This document shows, in pieces, positions 34,102 through 41,928 of a DNA stretch of 64,000 nucleotides. Origin of the DNA: Zongyangia hominis (lineage in GTDB: Bacteria; Bacillota; Clostridia; Oscillospirales; Ruminococcaceae); the NCBI RefSeq assembly GCF_014385095.1, contig NZ_JACRTC010000003.1, positions 221,417 to 285,416 of the forward strand, in the 5' to 3' direction. A program made the translations under genes and the position numbers. The notes under the pieces were generated by a model, which saw only the letters and a program-made list of their open reading frames with translations, ran no database searches and had not been told where the DNA came from. Each line of letters opens with the position of its first letter. Positions within the stretch are counted from its first letter, which is position 1.

Positions 34102-36558
34102 TTATGAACGCTTAGCCCCATGGCTTGGGCGGCGATGCGCCGAAAAAGTCCACGGCTGGCCAAAGCGGACGAAGACATAGGTTGTGCAAACACCGCCCAC
34201 CGCCAAATAGAAAAGAAAGAACCAGGGAAACAAAGCGAATATTTCGGGCTGCGCCGCATACCTCCCCAGCTCGAGGGCAGGCAGCAGGCTGGCATACTTA
34301 GCCGAAGAAAGCCCCATGGCTGTAAGTAACACAGGACCTCCTAATAGCATGGCGCCCAGCAGCATGGAGGAAATAGGTTTCCTTGTTTTCAGAGAAAGGG
34401 CGCATAACAAAGCCGTTGCGGCGATACAGACTATCATTTGGCATAGATAATGCGCGGCCAGAAGCCCCCAGACCGGCAGCCAGATTGGTAGTCCGGCATA
34501 GTCAGGCAAGCTGGCCGCCGGAAGAGACAAGCCGGGGAAGCCGTAGGTAATACCAACCGATACAAGTTCGGGCAGGGCGCTCAGCGCAAGCAACAGCGGC
34601 GTCAGCAGAAAGCAGAGCGTCAATTTAGAAGCCGCTGTCCTTCGCCTTCCCAGAGGAGCCGCACCAATGAGGCGAATTGTCCCGCCGGGATATTCCATGG
34701 CGAAGAGGGTGGAAAAACATAGCACCATTGTTACCAGGAGGGGGAGCAAATTCCCTGCGTTTCCCGTGCGGGCAAATAGGGTGCGGTATCCTGTGTCGTA
34801 TAAAAAACCGGCGCCGGGCCGTCCCTGGAGAGTTTCCGCACGCTGCGCCAGAGCATCCCAGAGTTCCCTGCCTTGGAGGACGCGGTCAAATGGAGCGCTC
34901 ATCTGATCGGCCTGAGCACGGCTGATTTCTCCGGCGCTCTCCTTCCTATCGATGGCTTCGATATGTTCCTGTGCATCTTCGATGAGCGCGAGCTGATCGT
35001 CGATTTTCCCTTGCTTCTCCGGTGTCCATATCCCCTCCAACTCCTGCAAAGCCGCTCGATATTGCCATTCGTCCGGCGTGAGGTAGGCCGGTTGCCGGGG
35101 AAGGAGAAAGACGGTAAGAATTCCAAAAAGAGCCAGGAAAAGCGCCGCTTTGTTTTTTATCAAAAGTTTATAGGCCTCCTGTCCCCACACGCCGGCCGGT
35201 GAGCGGCGGCGTATATGCGGGCTGTGGCCAAGCGATGGAAGGGCCATCTGAAAAACGCTGTAATTTCGTTTGTGGACGGCGGTGAGCAAACAGGCGGCCA
35301 CCAGCGAGATGAGCGCGATACACAGGAAAAATACGGTGACTGGGATTTGATTGGCAGGCCAGCCGAACAGGTTAAAGTTTCGGTAGGTAGTGTAAATGGT
35401 ATTGGTTCTGAGGATAGCCGCCGGGTTGAGGTATTTGAGCAAATTCCAGCTGGAGAAGGGGGAAATACCTGCATACAGGGCGAATCCCGTCCCAAACAGC
35501 GCCGCCAGGGCCAGAAATGCCAGAGCCGGATGCCGCACATGCAGGGAGATGAAGAAGACACAGAGCCCTGCCAGACATCCCGTCGCCCATTTGGTGAGAA
35601 AAAACAGCAGCAGATACTGCCAGATGGTGAGCGGCAGAGCGCTGCCCATAAATGCGCCCACCGACTGCAACGGGCGGTCCAGGGCGCCAAGCCCCATGGT
35701 GGCGGCGCACCAGATTAGCCCACCGCCGAACAGGAGCAGGGCCAAAATTCCGGCGCTGACGGCCATGGCGGAAAGCTTGGCGGCCATGAGCGGTCTGCGC
35801 CCCTTTGGAGAAGCGCGAAGCAAAGAAAAGAGCCCCTTTTGCTTTTCCTCAAACACCAGGACGCAGGAGAGAGCAAACAATGCTAGGAGGAACAAGACAT
35901 CGCCGTATATCGAATCAGTGGCGGCCAACAGGCCGTGGGAATTGTCAAAAGATAGGTTCCGGTTCCCAAGACGGGCATAGTCCGCCGCTGTTTTGCGGAT
36001 GTTCCGCGTGGAAAATGAATCTGCCGCGCCTCCGAAGATGGAGATGCCGGAGAGGCGTTCCGACTTATTCCGAATTTCCTCCAAAAAGGCGGGATAACCG
36101 TGGATCTGCCGCAGTTCTTCCACCACTGGGGCGAGAAATTCGGCTTCCCGCTGCCAGTCCACGGCATAGCGCGGCGATGCGGCGGCGCTGTCATAGCCGG
36201 CCTCATATTTTTCCGCGAGGCCCGGGTGCTCGCTCTTCATAAAGTCAATCCGCTCCTCTAGGTCTTCGCCGCCCGCTGCCTGAGCAAGGCGGATGCGCTC
36301 TATTAGGGCATAGGCGGCGGCTCGCTCGTAAGAGCCCTCCAGCAAGGCGGTTTTTTCCTCCTCGCTTAGTCCCTGCAAATCCGATGCGAGACGCTGGTTG
36401 GCCCCGGCGGGAATTCCCGTGCGTTCCGGCCGGTCGATGTACCACAGCAAAAACAAGTTGACTGCGAAAAGAGCCGCCACGACACACCAAAATCCTTTTT
36501 TCCCCCAAACCTTCCACAATTCGCACCTCACTAGGCCTACTCTTCCGTTTGGGCGCAT
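34102..36558 (-). CDS. ABC-2-type exporter permease, tandem-domain
   Basis: 818 residues, about twice an ordinary ABC-2 permease: two halves, each beginning with a membrane helix, an extracytoplasmic helical domain (roughly residues 45-205 and 510-600), then about five helices. The halves start FWCVVAALFAVNLFLLWY and AALFLALFGILTVFLLP. Probably exports or clears a lipid or peptide. ATG 36558 lies inside the ATPase gene and has AGGAGGTG 9 bases upstream, so translation is coupled. The preceding ATPase and lipoprotein and the adjacent two-component genes suggest an envelope-stress or antimicrobial-peptide defence module. Confidence 0.85.
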   Translation of the reverse strand: MRPNGRVGLVRCELWKVWGKKGFWCVVAALFAVNLFLLWYIDRPERTGIPAGANQRLASDLQGLSEEEKTALLEGSYERAAAYALIERIRLAQAAGGEDLEERIDFMKSEHPGLAEKYEAGYDSAAASPRYAVDWQREAEFLAPVVEELRQIHGYPAFLEEIRNKSERLSGISIFGGAADSFSTRNIRKTAADYARLGNRNLSFDNSHGLLAATDSIYGDVLFLLALFALSCVLVFEEKQKGLFSLLRASPKGRRPLMAAKLSAMAVSAGILALLLFGGGLIWCAATMGLGALDRPLQSVGAFMGSALPLTIWQYLLLFFLTKWATGCLAGLCVFFISLHVRHPALAFLALAALFGTGFALYAGISPFSSWNLLKYLNPAAILRTNTIYTTYRNFNLFGWPANQIPVTVFFLCIALISLVAACLLTAVHKRNYSVFQMALPSLGHSPHIRRRSPAGVWGQEAYKLLIKNKAALFLALFGILTVFLLPRQPAYLTPDEWQYRAALQELEGIWTPEKQGKIDDQLALIEDAQEHIEAIDRKESAGEISRAQADQMSAPFDRVLQGRELWDALAQRAETLQGRPGAGFLYDTGYRTLFARTGNAGNLLPLLVTMVLCFSTLFAMEYPGGTIRLIGAAPLGRRRTAASKLTLCFLLTPLLLALSALPELVSVGITYGFPGLSLPAASLPDYAGLPIWLPVWGLLAAHYLCQMIVCIAATALLCALSLKTRKPISSMLLGAMLLGGPVLLTAMGLSSAKYASLLPALELGRYAAQPEIFALFPWFFLFYLAVGGVCTTYVFVRFGQPWTFSAHRRPSHGAKRS

Positions 36559-37286
36559 TCACTTTCCACCTCCTTGTCAAAAAGCTGCATATATACCGTT
36601 TCCAGCGTTGCCCCCGGGGCATAGCGGCCGATGAGTTCCTCCGGTGGGCCCGACGCCGTTATCCGACCGGACTTGAGCAAAATGACGTTGTCGGCGATGC
36701 TCTCAATATCCGGAACCACATGGGTCGCGACGAGCACCGTCCGCTCCTGGGCCAGCGACGCCAGCAGTTGGCGAACCCGGACCCTCTCCCTGGGGTCCAA
36801 ACCCGCGGTAGGTTCGTCAAAGATGAGTAGGCGGGGATCGCCGAGCACCGCTTGTGCGATGAGCAGGCGCTGTTTCATTCCGCCTGAGTAAGCGCCGATC
36901 CTTTGATCCAGCTCAGCCGAAAGATTGACCAGCCCCGCTGTCCGTTCCACCTCACCGCCGATGTCCTTGCGGGGGATTTCTTTGAGAGCTGCCATATAAC
37001 TGAGAAAACGGCGGCCGGTAAAATCATCGTAGAGCCCCTGTTGCTGGGGCGTGAACCCCAGCAGGCGGCGGTACGCTTTCCCCATGCGGCGGATGGGAAT
37101 GCCGTCAAAGAGCACTTCTCCGCTATCGGGGAGCAAATTGTCGGTGAGGATGTTCATCAGGGTGGATTTTCCCGCCCCGTTGGGTCCCAATAGCCCCGTG
37201 ACGCCGGGCTGAAGGAGAAGGCTGACTCCGTCCAGGGCCAGGTGGCCACGATAACTTTTCCGTATTTCACAAAGCTTTAGCATCAT
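36537..37286 (-). CDS. ABC transporter ATP-binding protein (exporter type)
   Basis: 249 residues from ATG 37286. Walker A GPNGAGKST, signature YSGGMKQRL, Walker B LLIFDEPTAGLDP and the H-loop ATHVVPD are all intact. The family couples to ABC-2 permeases. The start codon shares one base with the stop of the lipoprotein (TGATG), and the end overlaps the permease start by 22 bases, so all three are translationally coupled. Upstream open codons to 37379 lie inside the lipoprotein gene and are rejected. Confidence 0.95.
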   Translation of the reverse strand: MMLKLCEIRKSYRGHLALDGVSLLLQPGVTGLLGPNGAGKSTLMNILTDNLLPDSGEVLFDGIPIRRMGKAYRRLLGFTPQQQGLYDDFTGRRFLSYMAALKEIPRKDIGGEVERTAGLVNLSAELDQRIGAYSGGMKQRLLIAQAVLGDPRLLIFDEPTAGLDPRERVRVRQLLASLAQERTVLVATHVVPDIESIADNVILLKSGRITASGPPEELIGRYAPGATLETVYMQLFDKEVESECAQTEE

Positions 37287-38644
37287 CAGCCCCCCTCGTT
37301 TTCGCCGCTGTTTTGGATGGGGATATAGGCGTCCCGATTGTTCCAGTAATCTTCCACATTGATGAGCGCGCAGTTCCAACCCTGTATCTCCACCTGATGG
37401 GTACCCGCCCAGGTCTTTTTCTCCTCACTGCGGTACCCGCAGAGCACCAGATACTGCTCCCCGTTGCGTGCCAGGACGGAGACCCTTTCCCGCGGCTTCT
37501 TGATAAACAGGGTAAAGGGGGAAAGCTCCCCGGTCTCGCTGTCCACTTTAAGGACATCGGTCACATCGGCATTGACCTGCTGGTTGTCGATGTAGATAAC
37601 CAGCACATGGTCGTCCTCCGCTTCCAGCCAGTGCCGGCCTGCCGGCAGCTTATCGGTGAGCAGGGACACCTGGTCGTCGGCCAGTGTGAGACGACGGATG
37701 GTGGAGGAGGGCCCGCCGATATACACCGTGTCCCCGGCGACACAAAGGTCGTCCAGTTCCCCACCTTTGCCCGCGATGTGCTCTTTCTCTTCCCCGGTGG
37801 CAGGGTCCCGAGAGACGAGGCGGACGGGCGTCTGGGAGAATAGGGCGTTATACGCGCTGTCGCTGAGAGCGTTGGGGTTTTCTGTAAATTCGTATCGTTT
37901 GAGCAAAAGACGGTTGTCGTAAGCGCCCACCAGCAGGTCGAAGTAGTGAAGAGAACAGACGTCCTCCATGGTTTTTTGAACGGTATTGAAGACCACTAAG
38001 CGGCGGTTTTCGGTCACGGACTGGGCGAGACCGCCCTCCCCATTCTCCATCCGCGTGGTCTCGGCGGTGGCGTAAATATTCCCGCCGCCATAGACAATCG
38101 GCTCGGCAAGGAGGGTGCCGGTGGGCAGATCGAGCAGCTTTGTCCGCCCCGTACCGTCCGGATTCATGGAAAACAAACAGGGCGCGGCCGCCTCGATGCC
38201 GTCCCCCCCGATCCATACCGCCCCGCCGCCAATGGGCAGATAAAACAGAAACAGCTGATCTTCCTCCGCTAGAATTTTGTATTCAAAAGAGCTGCCCGGC
38301 AGATAAGCGGTACACTCGTCGGTATTGTGAGCACAGGACGGCTTCCCGCACAATGGCACTTCCTGACGGGAGGCGTAATCCACATAAAGCAGCAGGGCAT
38401 AGGTGTCGCCATCCGTAGGGAGGTCCATGGATATCCGGTAGAAGCCTTTGCTGTTGCCGGAGCCCCGTCCCAGTGTCTGGAGCTGTGTCGAGGCTGGTCC
38501 ACCGGAGGCGGAAGACGACTTCCCCAATGGGCCGCCGGAGGATGTGCCGTGGAAGGTGGAATGGCTTTGTTCTGTTTGGTCCCCCGCGGCGCATCCGGTG
38601 AAGAGCAGCAGGATGGCAAGGAATAGGAACAGTAGTCGTTTCAA
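37286..38644 (-). CDS. Lipoprotein of unknown function, beta-propeller-like
   Basis: 452 residues starting with TTG. The signal peptide LLFLFLAILLLFTGCAA ends in a lipobox with Cys18, so the protein is lipid-anchored outside the membrane. The mature part has a Ser/Gly-rich spacer and then repeated short segments of the type YAxxEDxxLxLL and GDTVYIGG that suggest a beta-propeller of the kind found in clostridial surface sensors. GGAG lies 9 bases upstream. First gene of the lipoprotein-ATPase-permease unit, probably the substrate- or stress-sensing part. Confidence 0.75.
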   Translation of the reverse strand: MKRLLFLFLAILLLFTGCAAGDQTEQSHSTFHGTSSGGPLGKSSSASGGPASTQLQTLGRGSGNSKGFYRISMDLPTDGDTYALLLYVDYASRQEVPLCGKPSCAHNTDECTAYLPGSSFEYKILAEEDQLFLFYLPIGGGAVWIGGDGIEAAAPCLFSMNPDGTGRTKLLDLPTGTLLAEPIVYGGGNIYATAETTRMENGEGGLAQSVTENRRLVVFNTVQKTMEDVCSLHYFDLLVGAYDNRLLLKRYEFTENPNALSDSAYNALFSQTPVRLVSRDPATGEEKEHIAGKGGELDDLCVAGDTVYIGGPSSTIRRLTLADDQVSLLTDKLPAGRHWLEAEDDHVLVIYIDNQQVNADVTDVLKVDSETGELSPFTLFIKKPRERVSVLARNGEQYLVLCGYRSEEKKTWAGTHQVEIQGWNCALINVEDYWNNRDAYIPIQNSGENEGG

Positions 38645-38735
38645 AGATCATCACTCCTTCTGGGGCGGAATCGCCCCTGATTTTCAGGCGCGAAAAACCC
38701 CCGCGCCGGGTTAACATAGGCGCTGCTGCGCCGGA

Positions 38736-38778
38736 GTAAGCAATGGCCGCTGCGCCGGTACGGGCGCGCATTGCTTAC
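38736..38778. repeat. Inverted repeat between the lipoprotein and membrane protein genes
   Basis: GTAAGCAATG (38736-38745) and CATTGCTTAC (38769-38778), perfect 10-base arms with a GC-rich loop; a smaller CCGGCGCAG-type stem lies alongside. No T run, so not an obvious terminator. Could be an operator for the lipoprotein operon. Confidence 0.5.
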
Positions 38779-38816
38779 AAACGTTATCCTAGCACGGGGG
38801 TGTATCTATGTCGTAT

Positions 38817-39578
38817 CTATGTGGGGCCGGCGGGTACGAGTTGGGACCAGGTCAGCAGGGAGGACAGCAGATCAGGGAGGCGGTTATTGTCATAAAACCC
38901 AATGGGTGCGACGCATAGTAGGAGCCCATCGTCGTTATAGAGACAGTAAAGCTGCATTTGCGCTTTGGCGGACATCCGCCCAATTTCATTTTCCTTCCAG
39001 TCATTGAGCACATCCAGCCCCAGATACTGGAGATAGCCGTCCATTAGTTTTTGCCGGTCGGGCAGGGGGAGGGAGGTTGCCAACCCTTTCTGTCCGATGC
39101 CTAAAAAGATGAGTTTGCCGGTCTTTTGTTCGATCTGAAAGCGGATCAACGGATCTTGCGCCGTGGCCTCGGATGCCACCGCCACATAATGGGAAAGCAT
39201 CCGGTTTTCGCCACCGGCGTTGGAATAAAAAACGGGCTGGGCTGGAAGAAGCGCGCCATAACCCGGTGGAAATCCCGCTTCTTCCAGCAGTTCTTTATAC
39301 GCTTGGGGAAAGCTTTGTGATGCCGACCAGATGTCGGGGGCGGAGGAAGCGCTTTCATAGAGGTCCCGGATGGCTCCCAAAAGATAGATGTCCTCGGCTT
39401 GAGGGTCGATATTGGCGGAGGGGGTTTTCCGGGAATGGACGCCATGGATCTGTGCCTCATCCGACAGGTGGAAGTAAATCAGGGGAAAGAGGCCCGCGCC
39501 CACCGTCAAAAAGACGCACAAAACGATGGCCAGAATGGCGCGTAGGAGGGCTTTATCTGTCTTGATCCGCGCTTGCAT
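38817..39578 (-). CDS. Membrane-anchored protein of unknown function
   Basis: 253 residues: short basic N terminus, one membrane helix (AILAIVLCVFLTVGAGLFPLIYF), then an extracytoplasmic domain I do not recognise. Its start overlaps the end of the histidine kinase by 26 bases, so it is translated with the two-component pair and probably modulates its signal. It is followed on the same strand by the lipoprotein-ABC unit. Similar accessory proteins accompany clostridial kinase/ABC modules, but no function is known from the sequence. Confidence 0.7.
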   Translation of the reverse strand: MQARIKTDKALLRAILAIVLCVFLTVGAGLFPLIYFHLSDEAQIHGVHSRKTPSANIDPQAEDIYLLGAIRDLYESASSAPDIWSASQSFPQAYKELLEEAGFPPGYGALLPAQPVFYSNAGGENRMLSHYVAVASEATAQDPLIRFQIEQKTGKLIFLGIGQKGLATSLPLPDRQKLMDGYLQYLGLDVLNDWKENEIGRMSAKAQMQLYCLYNDDGLLLCVAPIGFYDNNRLPDLLSSLLTWSQLVPAGPT

Positions 39579-40980
39579 CCGCCATCACCTCCAGTTCCAC
39601 CCAAACCCGGGTTCCTTCTCCCGGCGCGCTCTCGAAATGCAGCGCTGTGCCGTGTATCCGGGCGATCCGTTCTCCCAGATACAGTCCTAACCCCGCGCCG
39701 CCCTGGGCCCGGGAACGGGATTTGTCCACCATGTAAAAAGGCTCGGTGATCCGCGCGAGCTCGTCGGGAGGGATTCCGCACCCTCGGTCCTCCACCGTGA
39801 TCCGGTAGCGCGGGCCGAAGCGTTTGCCCGTCAGATAGACCACAGCGTCCCGCGGTTCGGATTTGCGCGCGTTATGGAGCAAGTTGGCAAGTAGGCACTC
39901 GAGGAGCGCGCCGTCGGCCATGACGGGGACGGTATCGGCTTCTACCTGCACCTGGACGCCGTCCCAGGCCGCGTCCATCCGCCGCTTGAGGCGCAGCAGC
40001 ATCCCCTCCGCCTGGATGGGGACGAGGACGCTTCGTTTTTCCGTCAGCGCCATCAATTCCATAAGTTTGCGCGACAACTCCTCCAGACGCTTTCCCTCCT
40101 GGTAGATGAGGCTCGCATAGCGGAGCTGTTTTTCCTTGTCCACGGCGGCCGTGCGCAGAATATCGGCATAACCGATGATAGAGGTCATCGGCGTTTTTAT
40201 CTCATGGGAAAAAGCGGAGATGAAATCATCCCTTTGCCGCAACGCGTCGTCAAGCTGATGAATTCTTGCCTCCACCGCCGCCGCCATACTGTCGAAGCTC
40301 ATGCTCAGTTCCCCGATTTCGTCCCGCGTCCGTATTTCGGTGCGCTCGTGGTATGCGCCGGCCGCAATATTCCGGCTGGCGATGTTGAGCTTTTGGATGG
40401 GGCGGGTGAGGATGGTGGACAGTATACCCACGGCCGCTACCGACAGCAAGGAAATCAGCGCATCCAATAGCAAGAATTCCCGCAGCTGCCGGTCCCGTTC
40501 ATGGTAGAGCGCCGTCACATCGTAAGCGCCCACCAAAGTCGCCTGATGGGAAGCGACGGCCATGCGGGAGGTGACGATCATGAAAGTGCGCCCCGCCGTC
40601 CGGCGAAGCAGGTAGGTGTCCTCCCCCTGCATCAGGGCCGCCTGTTTATCCTCATCCGGGAGGGCGGGCAGGTTTTCGGCGATCACCGCCCCGTCCTCGC
40701 CGTATAAGCCGATCAACCGGCTTGCCGCGTCGGAGTAATCGGTCATCCTCAGGGCGTATTCCTTGAGTTTTTCGTTGGAATAGGGAGCGCCTCCCAACAC
40801 ATATCCCAGTATGCTTGACTCGATGGCGTACCGTTCCAGCATGTGCTGGCCGGTGTTTTGAGCCGCAGCATTTTCCAAAGCGTGGGAAAAGTTGCGGGCC
40901 ACCAGTAAGGTGCCCCCCAGGGAGAAGAGGATGGAGACGATAACCGTGACACTGAGTATAAGCTTAGCGGAAAATTTCAT
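39553..40980 (-). CDS. Sensor histidine kinase
   Basis: 475 residues. Two membrane helices (about 8-28 and 168-190) flank an extracytoplasmic sensor domain of 140 residues, followed by HAMP (PIQKLNIASRNIAAG), HisKA with phospho-acceptor His259 in FSHEIKTPM, and HATPase with NLLHNARK, DRGCGIPP and GAGLGLYL. It senses an envelope signal and phosphorylates the response regulator, whose stop overlaps its start by four bases. Confidence 0.95.
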   Translation of the reverse strand: MKFSAKLILSVTVIVSILFSLGGTLLVARNFSHALENAAAQNTGQHMLERYAIESSILGYVLGGAPYSNEKLKEYALRMTDYSDAASRLIGLYGEDGAVIAENLPALPDEDKQAALMQGEDTYLLRRTAGRTFMIVTSRMAVASHQATLVGAYDVTALYHERDRQLREFLLLDALISLLSVAAVGILSTILTRPIQKLNIASRNIAAGAYHERTEIRTRDEIGELSMSFDSMAAAVEARIHQLDDALRQRDDFISAFSHEIKTPMTSIIGYADILRTAAVDKEKQLRYASLIYQEGKRLEELSRKLMELMALTEKRSVLVPIQAEGMLLRLKRRMDAAWDGVQVQVEADTVPVMADGALLECLLANLLHNARKSEPRDAVVYLTGKRFGPRYRITVEDRGCGIPPDELARITEPFYMVDKSRSRAQGGAGLGLYLGERIARIHGTALHFESAPGEGTRVWVELEVMADASADQDR

Positions 40981-41645
40981 AGCGATGCCTCTAGCCGGTA
41001 CCCGACTTTATAAACAGTCTGGATTTTATCCTCCCAGCCCAGCTTTTTGCGCAACCGCTGGATATGGAGATCCAGCTTCCGGGTGCAACCGGTGAAGTCC
41101 TCGCCCCACACCTTTTCAAACAGGGTTTCCCGATAGAGGGCGGCGCCCCGGTTGCGCATGAGGAATAGAAGCAGATCGTATTCCTTGGGTGTCAGCTCCA
41201 CCCGCGTTCCGTTTTGCATGACCTCCCGGGCCGCCGTATCCACCGTCACATCCCCCGCATGGAGCAAGCCCCGGCTTTTGTTGTACCGGCGCAGCACCAG
41301 CGCAACGCGGGCTACCAGCTCATCGAGATCGAAGGGCTTGACGATATAATCGTCCGCACCCATGCGCAGCCCTTTGACCCTGTCGGCGGGCGTTCCCTTG
41401 GCGGTGATGAATATGGCGGGTATGTTGAGTTGTCCCAGATACTCCATCAGTTCATATCCGTCGATTTCGGGCAGCATGATGTCGAGTAGGACCAAGTCAT
41501 AGTCGCGCTCCTCCAGCCGGTCCGCCGCTTCCCGCCCGGTAGCCGCGTGTTCCCAAGCGTATCCCGCGCGGTCGAGCGCCACGCCGATGAGTTCCGCGAT
41601 GGTGGACTCGTCTTCCGCAATGAGTATCCGAATGGCACCCATCAT
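40977..41645 (-). CDS. OmpR-family response regulator
   Basis: 222 residues: receiver domain with the acidic pair EDE at 11-13, phospho-acceptor Asp55 in LLDIMLPEIDGYE and Lys in VKPFD; then a winged-helix DNA-binding domain ending KIQTVYKVGYRLE. GGAAGGAGG precedes the ATG. Leads the operon regulator-kinase-membrane protein and most likely controls the downstream lipoprotein/ABC exporter genes. Confidence 0.95.
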   Translation of the reverse strand: MMGAIRILIAEDESTIAELIGVALDRAGYAWEHAATGREAADRLEERDYDLVLLDIMLPEIDGYELMEYLGQLNIPAIFITAKGTPADRVKGLRMGADDYIVKPFDLDELVARVALVLRRYNKSRGLLHAGDVTVDTAAREVMQNGTRVELTPKEYDLLLFLMRNRGAALYRETLFEKVWGEDFTGCTRKLDLHIQRLRKKLGWEDKIQTVYKVGYRLEASL

Positions 41646-41677
41646 TCCATTCCTCCTTCCTTTGCAGTGATTGTTTT

Positions 41678-41683
41678 ATTATA
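41678..41683 (-). promoter_or_regulatory. Extended -10 promoter of the two-component operon
   Basis: Minus strand TGT-TATAAT (extended -10) about 33 bases before the start codon; no good -35 box. Confidence 0.55.
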
Positions 41684-41805
41684 ACACAAAAATGCATCCA
41701 ACTTGTATCAGCTCGCGCGCCACTCGGCTTGGGGCGTGACCGGCAACATGGCGCTGTGAAGGGAAAGTTAAGGGAGGGGGGAGCGCGCGGCCGGGAAGGC
41801 TTGCA

Positions 41806-41855
41806 AAAAAGGCCCGTCCCAAGCGGCCATAGCTTCGGGGACGGGCCTTTTGTTT
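41806..41855. terminator. Terminator of the hybrid kinase gene
   Basis: AAAGGCCCGTCCC / GGGACGGGCCTTT with a loop of about 17 bases that itself pairs partly; T run on the minus strand. Confidence 0.8.
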
Positions 41856-41928
41856 CATTTTTTCATGGTGGGGTTTGCCTGATGCCGTGCCATGGCGAGG
41901 GCTTGCCTCGGGATACGCCGAACGCCGA

